Source: Hawksworthiomyces lignivorus (taxonomy: Eukaryota > Ascomycota > Sordariomycetes > Ophiostomatales > Ophiostomataceae). Taken from it: 64,000 nt of DNA. Positions 54,180 through 64,000 of this stretch are shown here, piece by piece (positions within the stretch are counted from its first letter, which is position 1; each line of letters starts with the position of its first letter). Location of the stretch: the NCBI GenBank assembly GCA_002917075.1, contig NTMA01000031.1, forward strand, positions 1-64,000. The letters run 5' to 3'. The translations under genes and the position numbers were made by a program. The notes under the pieces are model-generated. The model made no database searches. It worked only from the letters and a program-made list of their open reading frames with translations, and was not told where the DNA came from.

Positions 54180-56918
54180 TTACAGCATCATCATAACAGC
54201 GGCGACCAGGAGGGCGGCGAGGCCCATCCGGCTCGACACCTTGTCGGCGCCGGCCGTGACCACGCTGGACGGCGTGGTGGGCAGGCGCGTGGCGCTGGCG
54301 CTCGGCTGGGAAGATGCGGGCACCTTCACGAAGCTGGCAGTCGAGTTGGTGTAAGGAACAGCAGTAACGACAACCACGGCCGTGGTGGTGTACGAGGGCA
54401 CGGCAGCGTTCTCGGCGCCAGAGCCAGAGCCCGAGCCGGAACCGGAACCAGAGCCTGAGCCAGAGCCAGAGCCAGAGCCGGAACCAGAGCCAGAGCTAGG
54501 GCTAGGACCGGAGCCAGAGCCACCAACATAGATGGTGGTCGTGCCGACAGGCACAACCTTGCTCGTGACGCGGGCCGGGCAGTTCGTGACGGTTGCGGCG
54601 CACGAGGTGATGGTCTCGTAGTAGGTGCTGTAGATGGTGCTGACGACCGGGACGGCCGGGGTGCTGGTGGGCGCGGGCTTGGTGGTGGGCGCGGGCTTGG
54701 TGGTGGGCGCGGGCTTGCCGGCCTCGCTGACAGGGCACACCGTGGTGTACAGGTCGATGACCTCGGTGGTGACCTTGCCGTAGGGGCAGTTGGTGACGGT
54801 CGGGGCGCACGACAGGATCGTGCTGGTGACGGTCGTCTGGACGGTGCTGGTGGTCAGGCCCGAGTTGGAGGCCGAAGCAGAGGCAGAGCCGGTGGGAGCC
54901 GTGCTGGAGACGCTCGAGACGACACCCGAGCCAGTGGCGGACGCGCTGCCAGTAGCAGATGCGGAGCCAGAGATGACGACAGACGAGGAGGTGCCAGCGG
55001 AGGCGCCACCAGAGGCAGTCGACGAGACGGCGGACGAAGAGGCGACTGAAGCGACCGAGGACGAAACGACGGACGAAGAGGCGATGGTAGACGAAGAAGC
55101 GGCAGGCGACGAAGCGACAGAGGACGAAACCGTAGAAGATGAAGCCGCAGGCGAGGAGACTGCCGGAGAAGAAGCGACTGAGGACGAGCCAGTTGAGGAC
55201 GAGCCAGTAGACGACGAAGCCACGGTCGACGAAGCAGTAGATGAAGAAGTTGCGGGAGACGAAGCCACAGAAGACGAAGTCGATGAGGACGAAGCCACAG
55301 AAGACGAAGTCGATGAGGACGAACCCACAGAAGACGAAGTCGATGAGGACGAACCCACAGCCGAGGCCGAATTGGAGGCTAGGGAAGACGAGCTCGCGGT
55401 GGATGAAGACGAAGCCACGGTGGACGAGGACGAGGCCGTGGACGAAGACGAAGCCACGGTAGACGAGGACGAGGCCGTGGACGAGGACGAAACCACAGTA
55501 GACGAAGAGGAAGCTACGGTGGACGAAGAGGAAGCCACAGTAGACGAAGATGAACCCGCGGTGGACGAAGAGGAAGCCACGGTGGACGAGGACGAAGCCA
55601 CGCTGGACGAAGACGACGCTACAGTGGACGAGGACGAAGCAACGGTGGACGAAGATGACACGGTGGACGAAGATGACACGGTGGACGAAGATGACACGGT
55701 GGACGAAGATGACACGGTGGACGAAGATGACACGGTGGACGAAGATGACACGGTGGACGAAGATGACACGGTAGACGACGAAGAAGCAATGGTGGACGAC
55801 GAGGAAGAGGCGGACGACGTGGTAGAGGCAGAGGAGCTGGCGATCGAGCTGGAAGAGGAGCTGGAGGCCACCGTCGACGAGCTGGACGCAGAGGACGAGG
55901 TCGAGCTGATCGAGTGCGACGACACGACGGAGGGCACCACGTCGGTCTTGACCAGGTCGATGGCCAGGTCAAGATAGTTGATCTTGGAGTCCGGGGTGTA
56001 GACCGAGTTGCTCTGGGCAAAGAACTCGTCCCACAGCATGATGCCACCAAAGCGCGGGTTGGTGCGGTACGCCTCGATCAGCTGCTCGAACTGGGCGGGG
56101 TCCAGATAGTCGCCACCGCCGGCCGCGGCGCCCGGCAGGCCAATGTACAGCGGCGTATCGGCGTTAGCGCCGTTCTTGTTCGTCGCCGTCGGCCCGTAAG
56201 TGTTAACCCAGTCCAGGAAGTTGTTGGATCCGAGAGGGCCGTCGCAACCAGGGTTGTTGTAGAACTGAATCCAGATGGCATCGAATTTCGACTGAGTCAG
56301 AATTGTGTCCATCTGGAAACCCGAGTAATAGTACGGGCACTGGGGAGCAGCCGTGATCATGTAGTTGTCGTCACCGTTGAAGTTGGTGCGCATCTGATCC
56401 ACAAATGCGGCCCACGGGCCCTCCGGGATGGCCTGCTCAATGTCCAGGTCGAAGCCGTCTACGGAGTTGGTGCCAAAGGCGCGGATGTCGGCGTTTGCCT
56501 CCTCATACGGGCCAAATGATTTCCACAGAAAGTTCGCAAAGTCTCTAGCATTCGCGTCGCTTGAAACCGCGTAGTTCCCTCCTTGACCACCGATAGACAG
56601 CAGGACCTTGACGCCGTTTTCCTTGCAGGTAGCAAAGCCGGGCTCAATATAGGGGCAGTTGTTGAGCAGGCTCGAGTCGTTGCCAACACTCCCAACCCAG
56701 CAGTGGGCGCCGAAGTTGGTGCCAGGCAGGCCAGACGCGCCGCCGTTCTCCGGCGAGATATCGACGAAAGCGAGAGTCACATAGTCCACACCAGTTGAGC
56801 ACACCTCAGCCAGTGTATTCTCACCGTTCTGGCCATAGTACACATTTACTTTGCCTGCGTTGGCAGCAACTGTGATTGCTGAGGCAGCAGCCAAGAGGGT
56901 ATTTTTGAGGGAAGGCAT
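54180..56918 (-). CDS. GPI-type class III (GH18) chitinase with Ser/Thr-rich stalk
   Basis: Single exon, 912 aa. The enzyme cleaves chitin in the cell wall. Seen: signal peptide [23 protein letters not shown]18 domain at about 22-330 with [30 protein letters not shown] and catalytic [10 protein letters not shown] (DxxDxDxE with the acid Glu intact), then [11 protein letters not shown] and GIMLWDEFF. After it comes a stalk of about 300 residues made of short Ser/Thr/Val repeats that would be heavily O-mannosylated. Next are adhesin-like Cys-containing units ([27 protein letters not shown] and a second [10 protein letters not shown]), a Gly-Ser run of about 13 repeats, and a C-terminal hydrophobic tail ([16 protein letters not shown]) typical of a GPI-anchor signal. 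It is likely cell-wall or plasma-membrane attached, acting in wall remodelling. The start at 56918 is set by the signal peptide. Confidence 0.95.
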   Translation of the reverse strand: MPSLKNTLLAAASAITVAANAGKVNVYYGQNGENTLAEVCSTGVDYVTLAFVDISPENGGASGLPGTNFGAHCWVGSVGNDSSLLNNCPYIEPGFATCKENGVKVLLSIGGQGGNYAVSSDANARDFANFLWKSFGPYEEANADIRAFGTNSVDGFDLDIEQAIPEGPWAAFVDQMRTNFNGDDNYMITAAPQCPYYYSGFQMDTILTQSKFDAIWIQFYNNPGCDGPLGSNNFLDWVNTYGPTATNKNGANADTPLYIGLPGAAAGGGDYLDPAQFEQLIEAYRTNPRFGGIMLWDEFFAQSNSVYTPDSKINYLDLAIDLVKTDVVPSVVSSHSISSTSSSASSSSTVASSSSSSSIASSSASTTSSASSSSSTIASSSSTVSSSSTVSSSSTVSSSSTVSSSSTVSSSSTVSSSSTVSSSSTVASSSSTVASSSSSVASSSSTVASSSSTAGSSSSTVASSSSTVASSSSTVVSSSSTASSSSTVASSSSTASSSSTVASSSSTASSSSLASNSASAVGSSSSTSSSVGSSSSTSSSVASSSSTSSSVASSPATSSSTASSTVASSSTGSSSTGSSSVASSPAVSSPAASSSTVSSSVASSPAASSSTIASSSVVSSSVASVASSSAVSSTASGGASAGTSSSVVISGSASATGSASATGSGVVSSVSSTAPTGSASASASNSGLTTSTVQTTVTSTILSCAPTVTNCPYGKVTTEVIDLYTTVCPVSEAGKPAPTTKPAPTTKPAPTSTPAVPVVSTIYSTYYETITSCAATVTNCPARVTSKVVPVGTTTIYVGGSGSGPSPSSGSGSGSGSGSGSGSGSGSGSGSGSGAENAAVPSYTTTAVVVVTAVPYTNSTASFVKVPASSQPSASATRLPTTPSSVVTAGADKVSSRMGLAALLVAAVMMML
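55657..55764. repeat. Six perfect copies of an 18-bp repeat inside the chitinase stalk
   Basis: Plus-strand unit gacacggtggacgaagat repeated six times without change, flanked by imperfect copies. On the coding (minus) strand each unit gives a six-residue Ser4-Thr-Val block. The surrounding 55.0-55.8 kb has many degenerate copies, so stalk length is likely variable between strains. Confidence 0.95.
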
Positions 56919-59011
56919 CTTGCAATATTGGGATTTGGTTGAAAATGAATGACAAGACGGCGAAAGCCGTTTAAAATAAAATTGCAATACAAAAATGAGT
57001 GAAAGAATGAGTGAATATGATCAAGAGGATCAAACGAAAGGACGCAAAACCGCGAAGGTCTGCAGACGGCTCAAAGAACGGGAGCCGGTTGGTGATAGAT
57101 TTGTTGACGAAGAATGAAAGAAGAAAAGAAGAAGCAGAAGAAGGGGGAGAGAAAGGAAGCCAGCACTAGTTAAAACGGTCGGCCATCGTCTATACAAATA
57201 AGAACCATGAGTGGCCAAGCCACTTACGCACACGCACACAGAGTCTGGGTCAAGGAAGACGATTCACACACCACACTAGGGACTGCCGCCGAGGAGCAAA
57301 TAGGGGGGAGGCAAGCAGGCCGATGGGAGATGATGGGTAAGGGTGCCCAGATGGGGAAGGCAGATAATACCCCATAACGTCTGAGGTACAAGGTGCGTAT
57401 GGAGCATCTCTCTACGGAATTTTCCATGAGTAGAACGGCAGAGCCGTCATGAAAGAACAAAGACAAAATGGTCCAGCCACTCAAGCCCGCCCAGTTATTA
57501 GACGAGGTGGTGGATACGCAGCATCCAGGGACCTTGGCATGGGTTATACCAACGTTGTGGACAACCTCGAGAAACAACGATGAGTTTTCAGTGCACTTAG
57601 ACGCAAGTTGCACTGTATTGGGACATGGCACAGTACGAAATATGTATGCTCGTAACCGGCCAGCATTCCCAATTAGAAAGATGTCAGTATGGCTTCGTCT
57701 TCCTCATGACATTGCATTCCCCAGAAGTGAATTTTCGCGGTTATGCTTAAACGGAGAGAACCGCCATTCCTTATCTGTATTCGTCGACATGTCTATTGAA
57801 GTGTACTTACAAGAGTCCACAAGCATAAGCAGACTTGCACGATCAGAGAGGACTCGCGTGGACTGAGGGATTTCGATTGCCTAGCTTCCAGAGATGGGAC
57901 GAAACACAGATCGTAGCGTGTGGCAAACCGGCCTGCAGTTGTTTTGGTGATCTCCTAGTTGTCCCCCCTCCAGCTCTACGTGTATAATGCAGCATGCTCG
58001 CCCCTTGCAGATTCGTCTGGATGGCTCGTATGGTTCAAGTGGGCGACGGTTTTATGTGGCGTTGCCCAAAACCCCGAAAGAAAGAACACGCTTCTCTCCA
58101 GACCCGGCATCGTTCGTCTGTGGGCTATCGCAAGCCACAGTGAGATTCCCGTGCACATCAGGAAACTGCTACGTATTAAACTTTGGCTTAAGATGAAATG
58201 GCCGACAGTGCACGAGAAAAGAGCAAACGGTGTATGTCTGAAATGACAATAACCAGGGACGACGAACGAGAAAAGAAAAAAAAAAAAAAAAAGACCTCAC
58301 AGCACCAAGCGGCACACCAAAGAGGCGCCAACCCAGAACTAACACCACGAGGACCCGCCGCCGGCCAGGCTAGCCTCTTTCTCCCAGCAAGTAGCCAATC
58401 CTGGTCGTGGCCCAGAAGCCACCCGCCCAGGAGGGTGTGATTGAACGTGGTGAAAGTGGTGGGTCGCCCTCCCAAAACATCAGTAGTGTCGGTGGCGCTT
58501 GTGCAGGAGAGACACCCAAATGAGGCATAATGACAAGCGAAGCGAAATAAGATTAAAAAAGTTAGAAGCAAAATAGAAACAATGAATGACATTCAAGCTC
58601 GAGTCAGGGGTCCATCACGGTTGTATACTCCGTGACTCCTTCATCGTACGTATGTACGTGCGCATGCTGTACAGGCCCATGTAGTCGTAAGCATTTGTGT
58701 GCGTACGTGTATGTGTAGTGATGTGCTCTGGGCGTGGGACTACATTGTCCATGCAAAGGCTATGCGCCGAGACAAAAGTCAACCAAGCGAGTTGTGATGG
58801 CACTCGTATTCCACAGGTGGTGAAAGTAAGCATTAGGAAATAGCACTTTCGTGAGGTTTCTTCATTAGCAGATAAAATATTTTGTAACCATACACATATC
58901 ATTATCGTGACTTGTACCGCACGCGAGAGAGCAGGCGCTGTATGGATGGAGCGGAAAAAGGAAAGCGTGGGATGTCGTCTATCCCTATGAGGTGAGTATT
59001 GTCAAGCCTCT

Positions 59012-59027
59012 CATACTCATGAGTATG
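59012..59027. repeat. 16-bp perfect palindrome
   Basis: catactcatgagtatg reads the same on both strands. It is isolated in a gene-free region; possible dimeric protein site, otherwise unexplained. Confidence 0.5.
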
Positions 59028-60738
59028 CTTATTGTGTAAAAATTCTCTTCAAAGATGCACCTTTTTGAGCGCATCCAATAAAGCATTCCATTCTTTTCAG
59101 ATCCGATGAACATGGAAAAGTCATCATGGGCTTTTAACAGCCACAAAGGATGTCACTGCAGCAAATAAAAGGCACTTCGTCCGCCATGTCTGCGAGTGTT
59201 CGGAAATAACTACTTGGCAGCGCACTTTGAGCCCTTTTCACAGGTACCGAATATTGAATTCTAAGTGCTTACTTTCTATACTTGTCTACGACCGGTACCT
59301 GTCCGCATTGGTCCGCTATCTTATTGTGTTCTCCCTTTTTTTTATCGCTTCTAATTCCGCCCTGGCCAGCACACGATACTCCATACGTATTTCTTCGCTT
59401 TGCTGCAGAGTCAGGTTTACGGTGGATGCTCTTGTTACCACGGTCTTGTCATATTGCAACCAGCAAGCGCAAAGAGAGTCTCTCTCTGTCTCTGAAGCCT
59501 TTTCTCCCTTCTTCCTTGACTCTGCGGTCCCCAACGTTATTCCCCCGCGCCAGAGAAGACGCTCGAAACGTTCGCCACGACAGAGTTTGTTCGACACTGG
59601 AAAAGTGGTACCTGACTAGGCCCAAAAGTGGCATGGAGAGCGAAATGCTGCCCCCGCGCGCTTTCCAGTTGCAGTCTCGGCTCATGCGGTGCGCTATTGC
59701 GAGTGGGTCAGGCACCATCGTAATGCGTCCTGTAAGAAAACAAAGAGCAACCCCCGGCCACTCGCCGGTGCTGGTGCACTTCACTGTAGCGGGTTTTTTT
59801 CACTGGGACAGCAGAGTGCTGCGGGGCGCACGCACGTCTGTCATACTCAAAAAAAAAAAAAAAATATGTGTGTGTGCAATCCGTGTAATTGATCTGTAAT
59901 ACAGACCATACTGACCAGGTTGAGGGACGCTATGCGTATTTAGAAGAAACTAGGCGAAGAAGGACTTAGATGACGACATGGGCTTGACTGGATTTATAAC
60001 TGATCGGCAACAGTAGCATCTAGAAGAAGCGCCGTGGGGACTGGCGACAGCATTGTATCTTCAAATCTTGTGAAGCCAACTCCATCTTGCCGACTTCCGC
60101 TGTGGAGAATAACTACAGCGTACATACTCGCACAGAATACTCATCAGAGGACTATGAGCGGTTCTCCATACAGAGGGACCACTTTGTATGGTCCCTAACA
60201 CATACGAGTATACTAGTACTCCGTACTCCCTATGTACAGCGGTCACCAAAAACGCAACAGGGCTCTCTTCCAAATATCAAATATTGCTCCATATTTTTAG
60301 TGGGCTTGGTTTCCATGCAGTTTCACGCAAAAAGTTTCTGTTTCTTCACATATCAGTGGAGACATCGACGAGACCCGCCATAGTCCCCAATGGAGTATTC
60401 ATATACACGTAGTCTCCAGCGGAGCGCTCATGATTTTCTCCTAACGAAATACGTGTAGTCGGTGATTCACGGTAAGCATATGTCATTCTTAGTTCCCGGT
60501 ATGTGCCTGGCTGTCAAATAACTTCGCTGCGCTGGTTACAAGTATGGTATACATATGTACATACAGACTCGTGCATACGTGTACTCGAAATTACTGCGTA
60601 GATTTCTACATCGAAAAACAAAAAGGTTTCCGTGGCTGCACCGTGCACATATGCACATGTTCTTTATTTTTCCACAAGCCGATGAAAGGGGTCACTGAGG
60701 AACAAGCGGCCTCACGCCTAAAGGGGAAAGGGGGCGGG

Positions 60739-60766
60739 TGCCTGGTGCCTGGTGCCTGGTGCCTGG
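60739..60766. repeat. Four copies of a 7-bp tandem repeat
   Basis: The unit tgcctgg is repeated four times exactly. Non-coding minisatellite-like sequence. Confidence 0.8.
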
Positions 60767-61366
60767 TCATGCCCAGAGGTTGCAGCGAAGGATCTAAACA
60801 AAAAAGAAAAAGCCCAATAATGCGTAATGTAACATGCAAACAGGGGGCCAGGGGGGAACAGCACCAAAAGAGTAGTAGTCCCAAGATTGAGGCCATCCAT
60901 TTTACACACTGACCAACTTTTGCATGTCACTCTGTCGCTGTCACTGGGCGCCTGTGAAAATAGTCGTCGACTATAAGCCAGAGAAAGACCTCTCTCGCCA
61001 GCCAAGACCGCCTCCTGCCGCGCTATTGATGACAAGACGTCCGAAAAATTGGGTGGCAGCGGAAGGATCATCTCATTTCACAGGAATTAAATGATCTTTT
61101 TTTCGGGCATTGGAAGAGGTTTTTGTTGTTCGTCGTGAGGCTGTTGATGAATCAACAAAATCTCCTTTGTTGGCAAAGAGTCAATGTCAGTGCTCGCAGA
61201 GTTTACAGCTCTCCAATATTCATATTTTGATCTCGGTCAGAAATAGGTTTAAAAAATATACATGTTCCGTGAGAATAGAAACCTCAGCCTCCTACGTTCG
61301 GAAATGTCCAGCGCCTTTCTCATCTCCACCGATCCTGGATGTTTCCGTCGCTCCTTGTTCGTCTCG

Positions 61367-63328
61367 TCATGAAGGCGCCAAGACGTTCTTGTCTGCCTTC
61401 TGCCAGGTGACATGCTCCACGGGAACATTCCAGGTGTCGTCTTGGTTGGTGAGACACTGCGTCTGGCCCGCCGCTGTCGAGCAGCTCAGCGGCTTCGAGA
61501 CGGTCGTCGTGGCCGTGCCGCTGAAGAGGATGCTAGAGTGCGAGGACATGTCAGCAATGAGTTGTGCAAATCTCTTGTTGCGGTGTCACAGCGAGTGAGG
61601 GAAAAGGGGGGGACTAGGGGGACTAGGGAGGAGGTGGCCGTACGGATGGTCTTTGTCCAGGTCGCTGCAGATCCAGTCGGCTGCCAGCGTGACCCGTTTG
61701 GTCGCCGCGTCGTAGGTGTACGAGCAGCTGTACGGCACCAGAGGCAGCTCATCCGGACCGAACTTGCAGGCGACCCATTGCGAGGACGACGACGATGACG
61801 ACGAATTCTGCTTGCTGCCGCTCGGTGCCGCCACGACGCCGCCGGGATAGATGCTCACCGGGTACGTGAACTCGTTGGTGCCGGTCGAAAACTTGACATC
61901 GAAGCCGACGCTCGACGCGGTGGTGACGTTCGCCCCGACGCCGCCGGCGCTGCTCTCGTTGGCGGCCCGGTCCAGCTCGAAGCTGCTAAAGGTCCAGGCC
62001 GGCGACACGATGGACGACACCGTGCAGCCGTCGGGGGTGGGCAGCGGGTCCTCGATCGAGTAGGGCGCCAGCGGCTTCGAGACGCCCGGCTGCTGGCCCT
62101 TGAGGACAATGTCGCCGTTGGACACGCAGGTTGTCTTGTTTCCGGGCTTGCCGCCGGCCGCCGCCTCAATTGGCACGCTCGTGCAGTTCAGGGGCAGCTC
62201 CATGCTGCCGCTCGCGGAAATCGTCACCCTAGAAGAGACAAAACAAATGATTGCTTTAGTAAATCATTTTCGTAGAAGCCAGAAGTATAGATCGCGTGGA
62301 TAAGTAGCGAGGCCAGTGCACGTACGGCTTCCCCGGGTCCTCGTCGTCGCAGAACCACGTCTGGTTGACGGTGAATCGGAAGGTGGCCGGCTCAAAGAGG
62401 GCCTGCGTCGTGATGCGGTAGCGGTCCTTGCCGATAAAGTCAAAGCCCTGTCCGGAGCAGGTGAACGCCGTAGGCTTAGTCGACAGGTCATCCGACAGGA
62501 ACCCGACGCAGCCCGCCTGGTAGCCGATCGCATGGTTGATGACCTGCAGCATAAGCGTCTGCGACGCGAGCGACGTCTGGCCGTTGTCTCCCGTCTGGTT
62601 GAGGTAATACACCGTTTGCAGCGTCCACTCCGGCGGCGCCTTGGCGGCCGCCGCACAGCCAGGCTTAGCGTGGCCGACGGGGCCCTCGGCGTATACCGGC
62701 GTGATGGCTACCGGGGCCTGGAGAGAGCCCTTGACGAGCAGCGGCGAGTCGACGGCCGTGCAGCCGCCCGAGCCCGCGCATGTGAGCGCTACAGAGCTGT
62801 TGCCCGAGGCAGAGAATTTGATCCTTCGCCTTGTGTTAGCATGTTCGTCCCACCTTTTGCTTCTCCACACTCCTGCATTTTCCAGTCTCTTCTTTGCCTG
62901 TCTTCCACCTACGGGCGAGATATATTTCGGTCGTTGCAGCTCCAGGTCTGGCTCAGAAGTATACTAGCCGTGCTGCTGTTGGCCACCCGAACCAGTGCCA
63001 GTAGGGATGTGTCGGTCGTATTGCTCCCCGTAACGGAACAATGATTCCATAGATTGGTCACATTGCTGGCCGTGCTGTTGGCGCAGGCCAAATTGGCTGT
63101 GTAGTTGTTGGCTCTGTTCAAGAGGTGAAACGTTGCAGTGTCGTCAGACTTGGAGAACGTAAAGTTGTGGATGTACCAGCTGGGCACAGAGAACGAGTTG
63201 GTGGTGCATCCAGGAATGACTCCTGCCTGTGCCACATCTGATGTCGGCCGAACTTCTGTAGATGAAGCCGGTGGCAGAACTATTGCCTGGGCCGAGGCGG
63301 CCAGCAGAGCAAACCGTAGAAAGGACAT
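61367..63328 (-). CDS. Secreted Cys-containing protein of four similar modules, function unknown
   Basis: Exons (minus) 63328-62913, 62823-62326, 62228-61644 and 61532-61367, 554 aa. A signal peptide (MSFLRFALLAASAQA) and many N-glycosylation sequons (NFT, NYT, NST, NVT, NTT, NIS, NSS, NQT, NKT, NES) indicate an extracellular glycoprotein. Each of the first three exons ends in W-x-C-x-D before a Pro codon: TWSCNDRNISRP, TWFCDDEDPGKP, DWICSDLDKDHP. Each following exon opens with a matching strand: IKFSASGNSSVALTC, VTISASGSMELPLNC, ILFSGTATTTVSKPLSC. All three introns are phase 2 and interrupt this Pro codon. Acceptor 1 was chosen as gcgaag (62824) because the nearer cacaag sits too close to the CTAAC branch; it would add RR. 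I do not recognise the family. It may be a cell-wall or effector-like secreted protein. Confidence 0.78.
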
Positions 63329-64000
63329 GGCAGAATTATAGGACCAATGGGACAACCAACAAATCGAATCCAAAATAAAGTTGTAAATAATACCTATGTG
63401 GGCACAAGACCCTGTCGAAGGAGCGAAAAGAAACGAAAACCCAGTATTCACCTGCAAAGAATCATGGGAGATCATCAACGAGGTTCCCAGAAAGGCTTCC
63501 ACACAACCAATTTTATGGAAATCCTTCCCTTTCTCTCCTGCATCATGTCCTCCTCCACTTTCATTACTATTGATTATGTATTTTAACTTTGCAGTGAGCA
63601 GAGAATAGGAGGCCTAATCTCGGTTGGTGAAAAGAGCTTGTTTATTGCTTGAATTTGAAGCCCACGTTTTGCTCATTACCGTGCTAGGCAATATATCCAG
63701 ATTAACTGCCAATTGGTATTTTCCATAATGGTTGGAGAGGGTTAAAAGGTGGAGGATAAACCAAAACAACAGGGGGAGCACACAAGAAGAGAACATACCG
63801 CACGGCTTAATCGGCCTATTATCGTGAAATAAAATTAAACAAAAGCCCGGAAATCAAGGAGAATGGAAGATAAGGCTTCGCACCTTCAATAACCGCCATG
63901 ATGGAGCCGAAATACGCGAGTCAGACAGAGCTTGCGGATAAAGTCACCGAAACGCAAATTATTACTTCTGAAGGCATGAAATACAAAATAGACATCATGT
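63329..64000. other. Terminal intergenic DNA, no gene seen
   Basis: A+T-rich promoter side of the secreted-protein gene up to the window edge. No supported frame. Confidence 0.5.

Larger units (their letters stand above)
56919..61366. other. 4.4-kb interval, no gene supported
   Basis: Flanked by the chitinase start and the 3' end of the four-module secreted protein gene. Open frames up to 205 codons (59282-59899, +) lack motifs and codon bias. It holds a poly-A run near 58270, a 16-bp palindrome and a 7-bp tandem repeat (listed separately). Confidence 0.5.

Noticed and set aside
54790..55977. 395-codon acidic plus-strand frame in the chitinase gene
   Set aside because: It is the complement of the Ser/Thr/Val repeat codons; no start context, promoter or family similarity supports it.
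59282..59899. 205-codon plus-strand frame in the 57-61 kb gap
   Set aside because: Low-complexity, ends in a poly-Lys run from an A tract, no motifs and no intron signals.

Overview
The window reads as chromosomal DNA of a filamentous ascomycete, most likely a Sordariomycete. Genes carry short spliceosomal introns (about 50-130 nt) with GTATGT/GTAAGT-type donors and CTAAC branch points. The gene set includes an alpha-pheromone receptor of the STE2/PRE-2 type, a HET domain, a HET-S homologue and NACHT/NB-ARC NLR proteins. Housekeeping genes are GC-rich at third positions. The NLR-type genes and intergenic DNA are visibly richer in A+T. All exon coordinates were derived by eye from reading frame, splice motifs and family conservation.

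Layout. 0.3-5.6 kb: mitochondrial translation GTPase GUF1 (+), an intron-bearing tRNA-Arg(CCT) (-) and the pheromone receptor STE2 (-). 7.4-14.7 kb: a very large NLR-like gene (+) encoding PNP-like domain, NACHT, about 20 ankyrin units and a complete C-terminal HET module. 15.6-24.5 kb: a housekeeping block of RPB2 (+), PET117 (-), VMA10 (+, with a 9-nt microexon) and CTNNBL1 (-). 25.5-29.5 kb: a divergent pair made of a HET-S homologue (-, HeLo domain plus two HET-s amyloid motifs) and an NB-ARC/TPR NLR (+) whose N-terminus carries a matching amyloid motif. 30.5-33.4 kb: a histidine-phosphatase-fold protein (+, with an apparent AT-AC intron) and a purple acid phosphatase (-). 36.2-44.5 kb: a hypothetical protein (+), ESCRT-I VPS23/TSG101 (-) and indoleamine 2,3-dioxygenase (+). 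45.6-50.6 kb: a coiled-coil protein (-) divergent from an Hsp70/actin-fold ATPase (+). 52.0-53.2 kb: a bZIP factor (-) whose long frame extends upstream without an AUG. 54.2-56.9 kb: a GPI-type class III chitinase (-) with a long Ser/Thr repeat stalk. 61.4-63.3 kb: a secreted four-module protein (-).

Functional themes. The most distinctive content is cell-death and allorecognition machinery. The HET-S-like executor and its amyloid-tagged NLR are adjacent and divergent, the arrangement expected of an NLR that templates its effector by amyloid seeding. The PNP-NACHT-ANK-HET protein joins receptor and HET effector in one chain. Several intervals of 1-4.4 kb hold no gene I can support.
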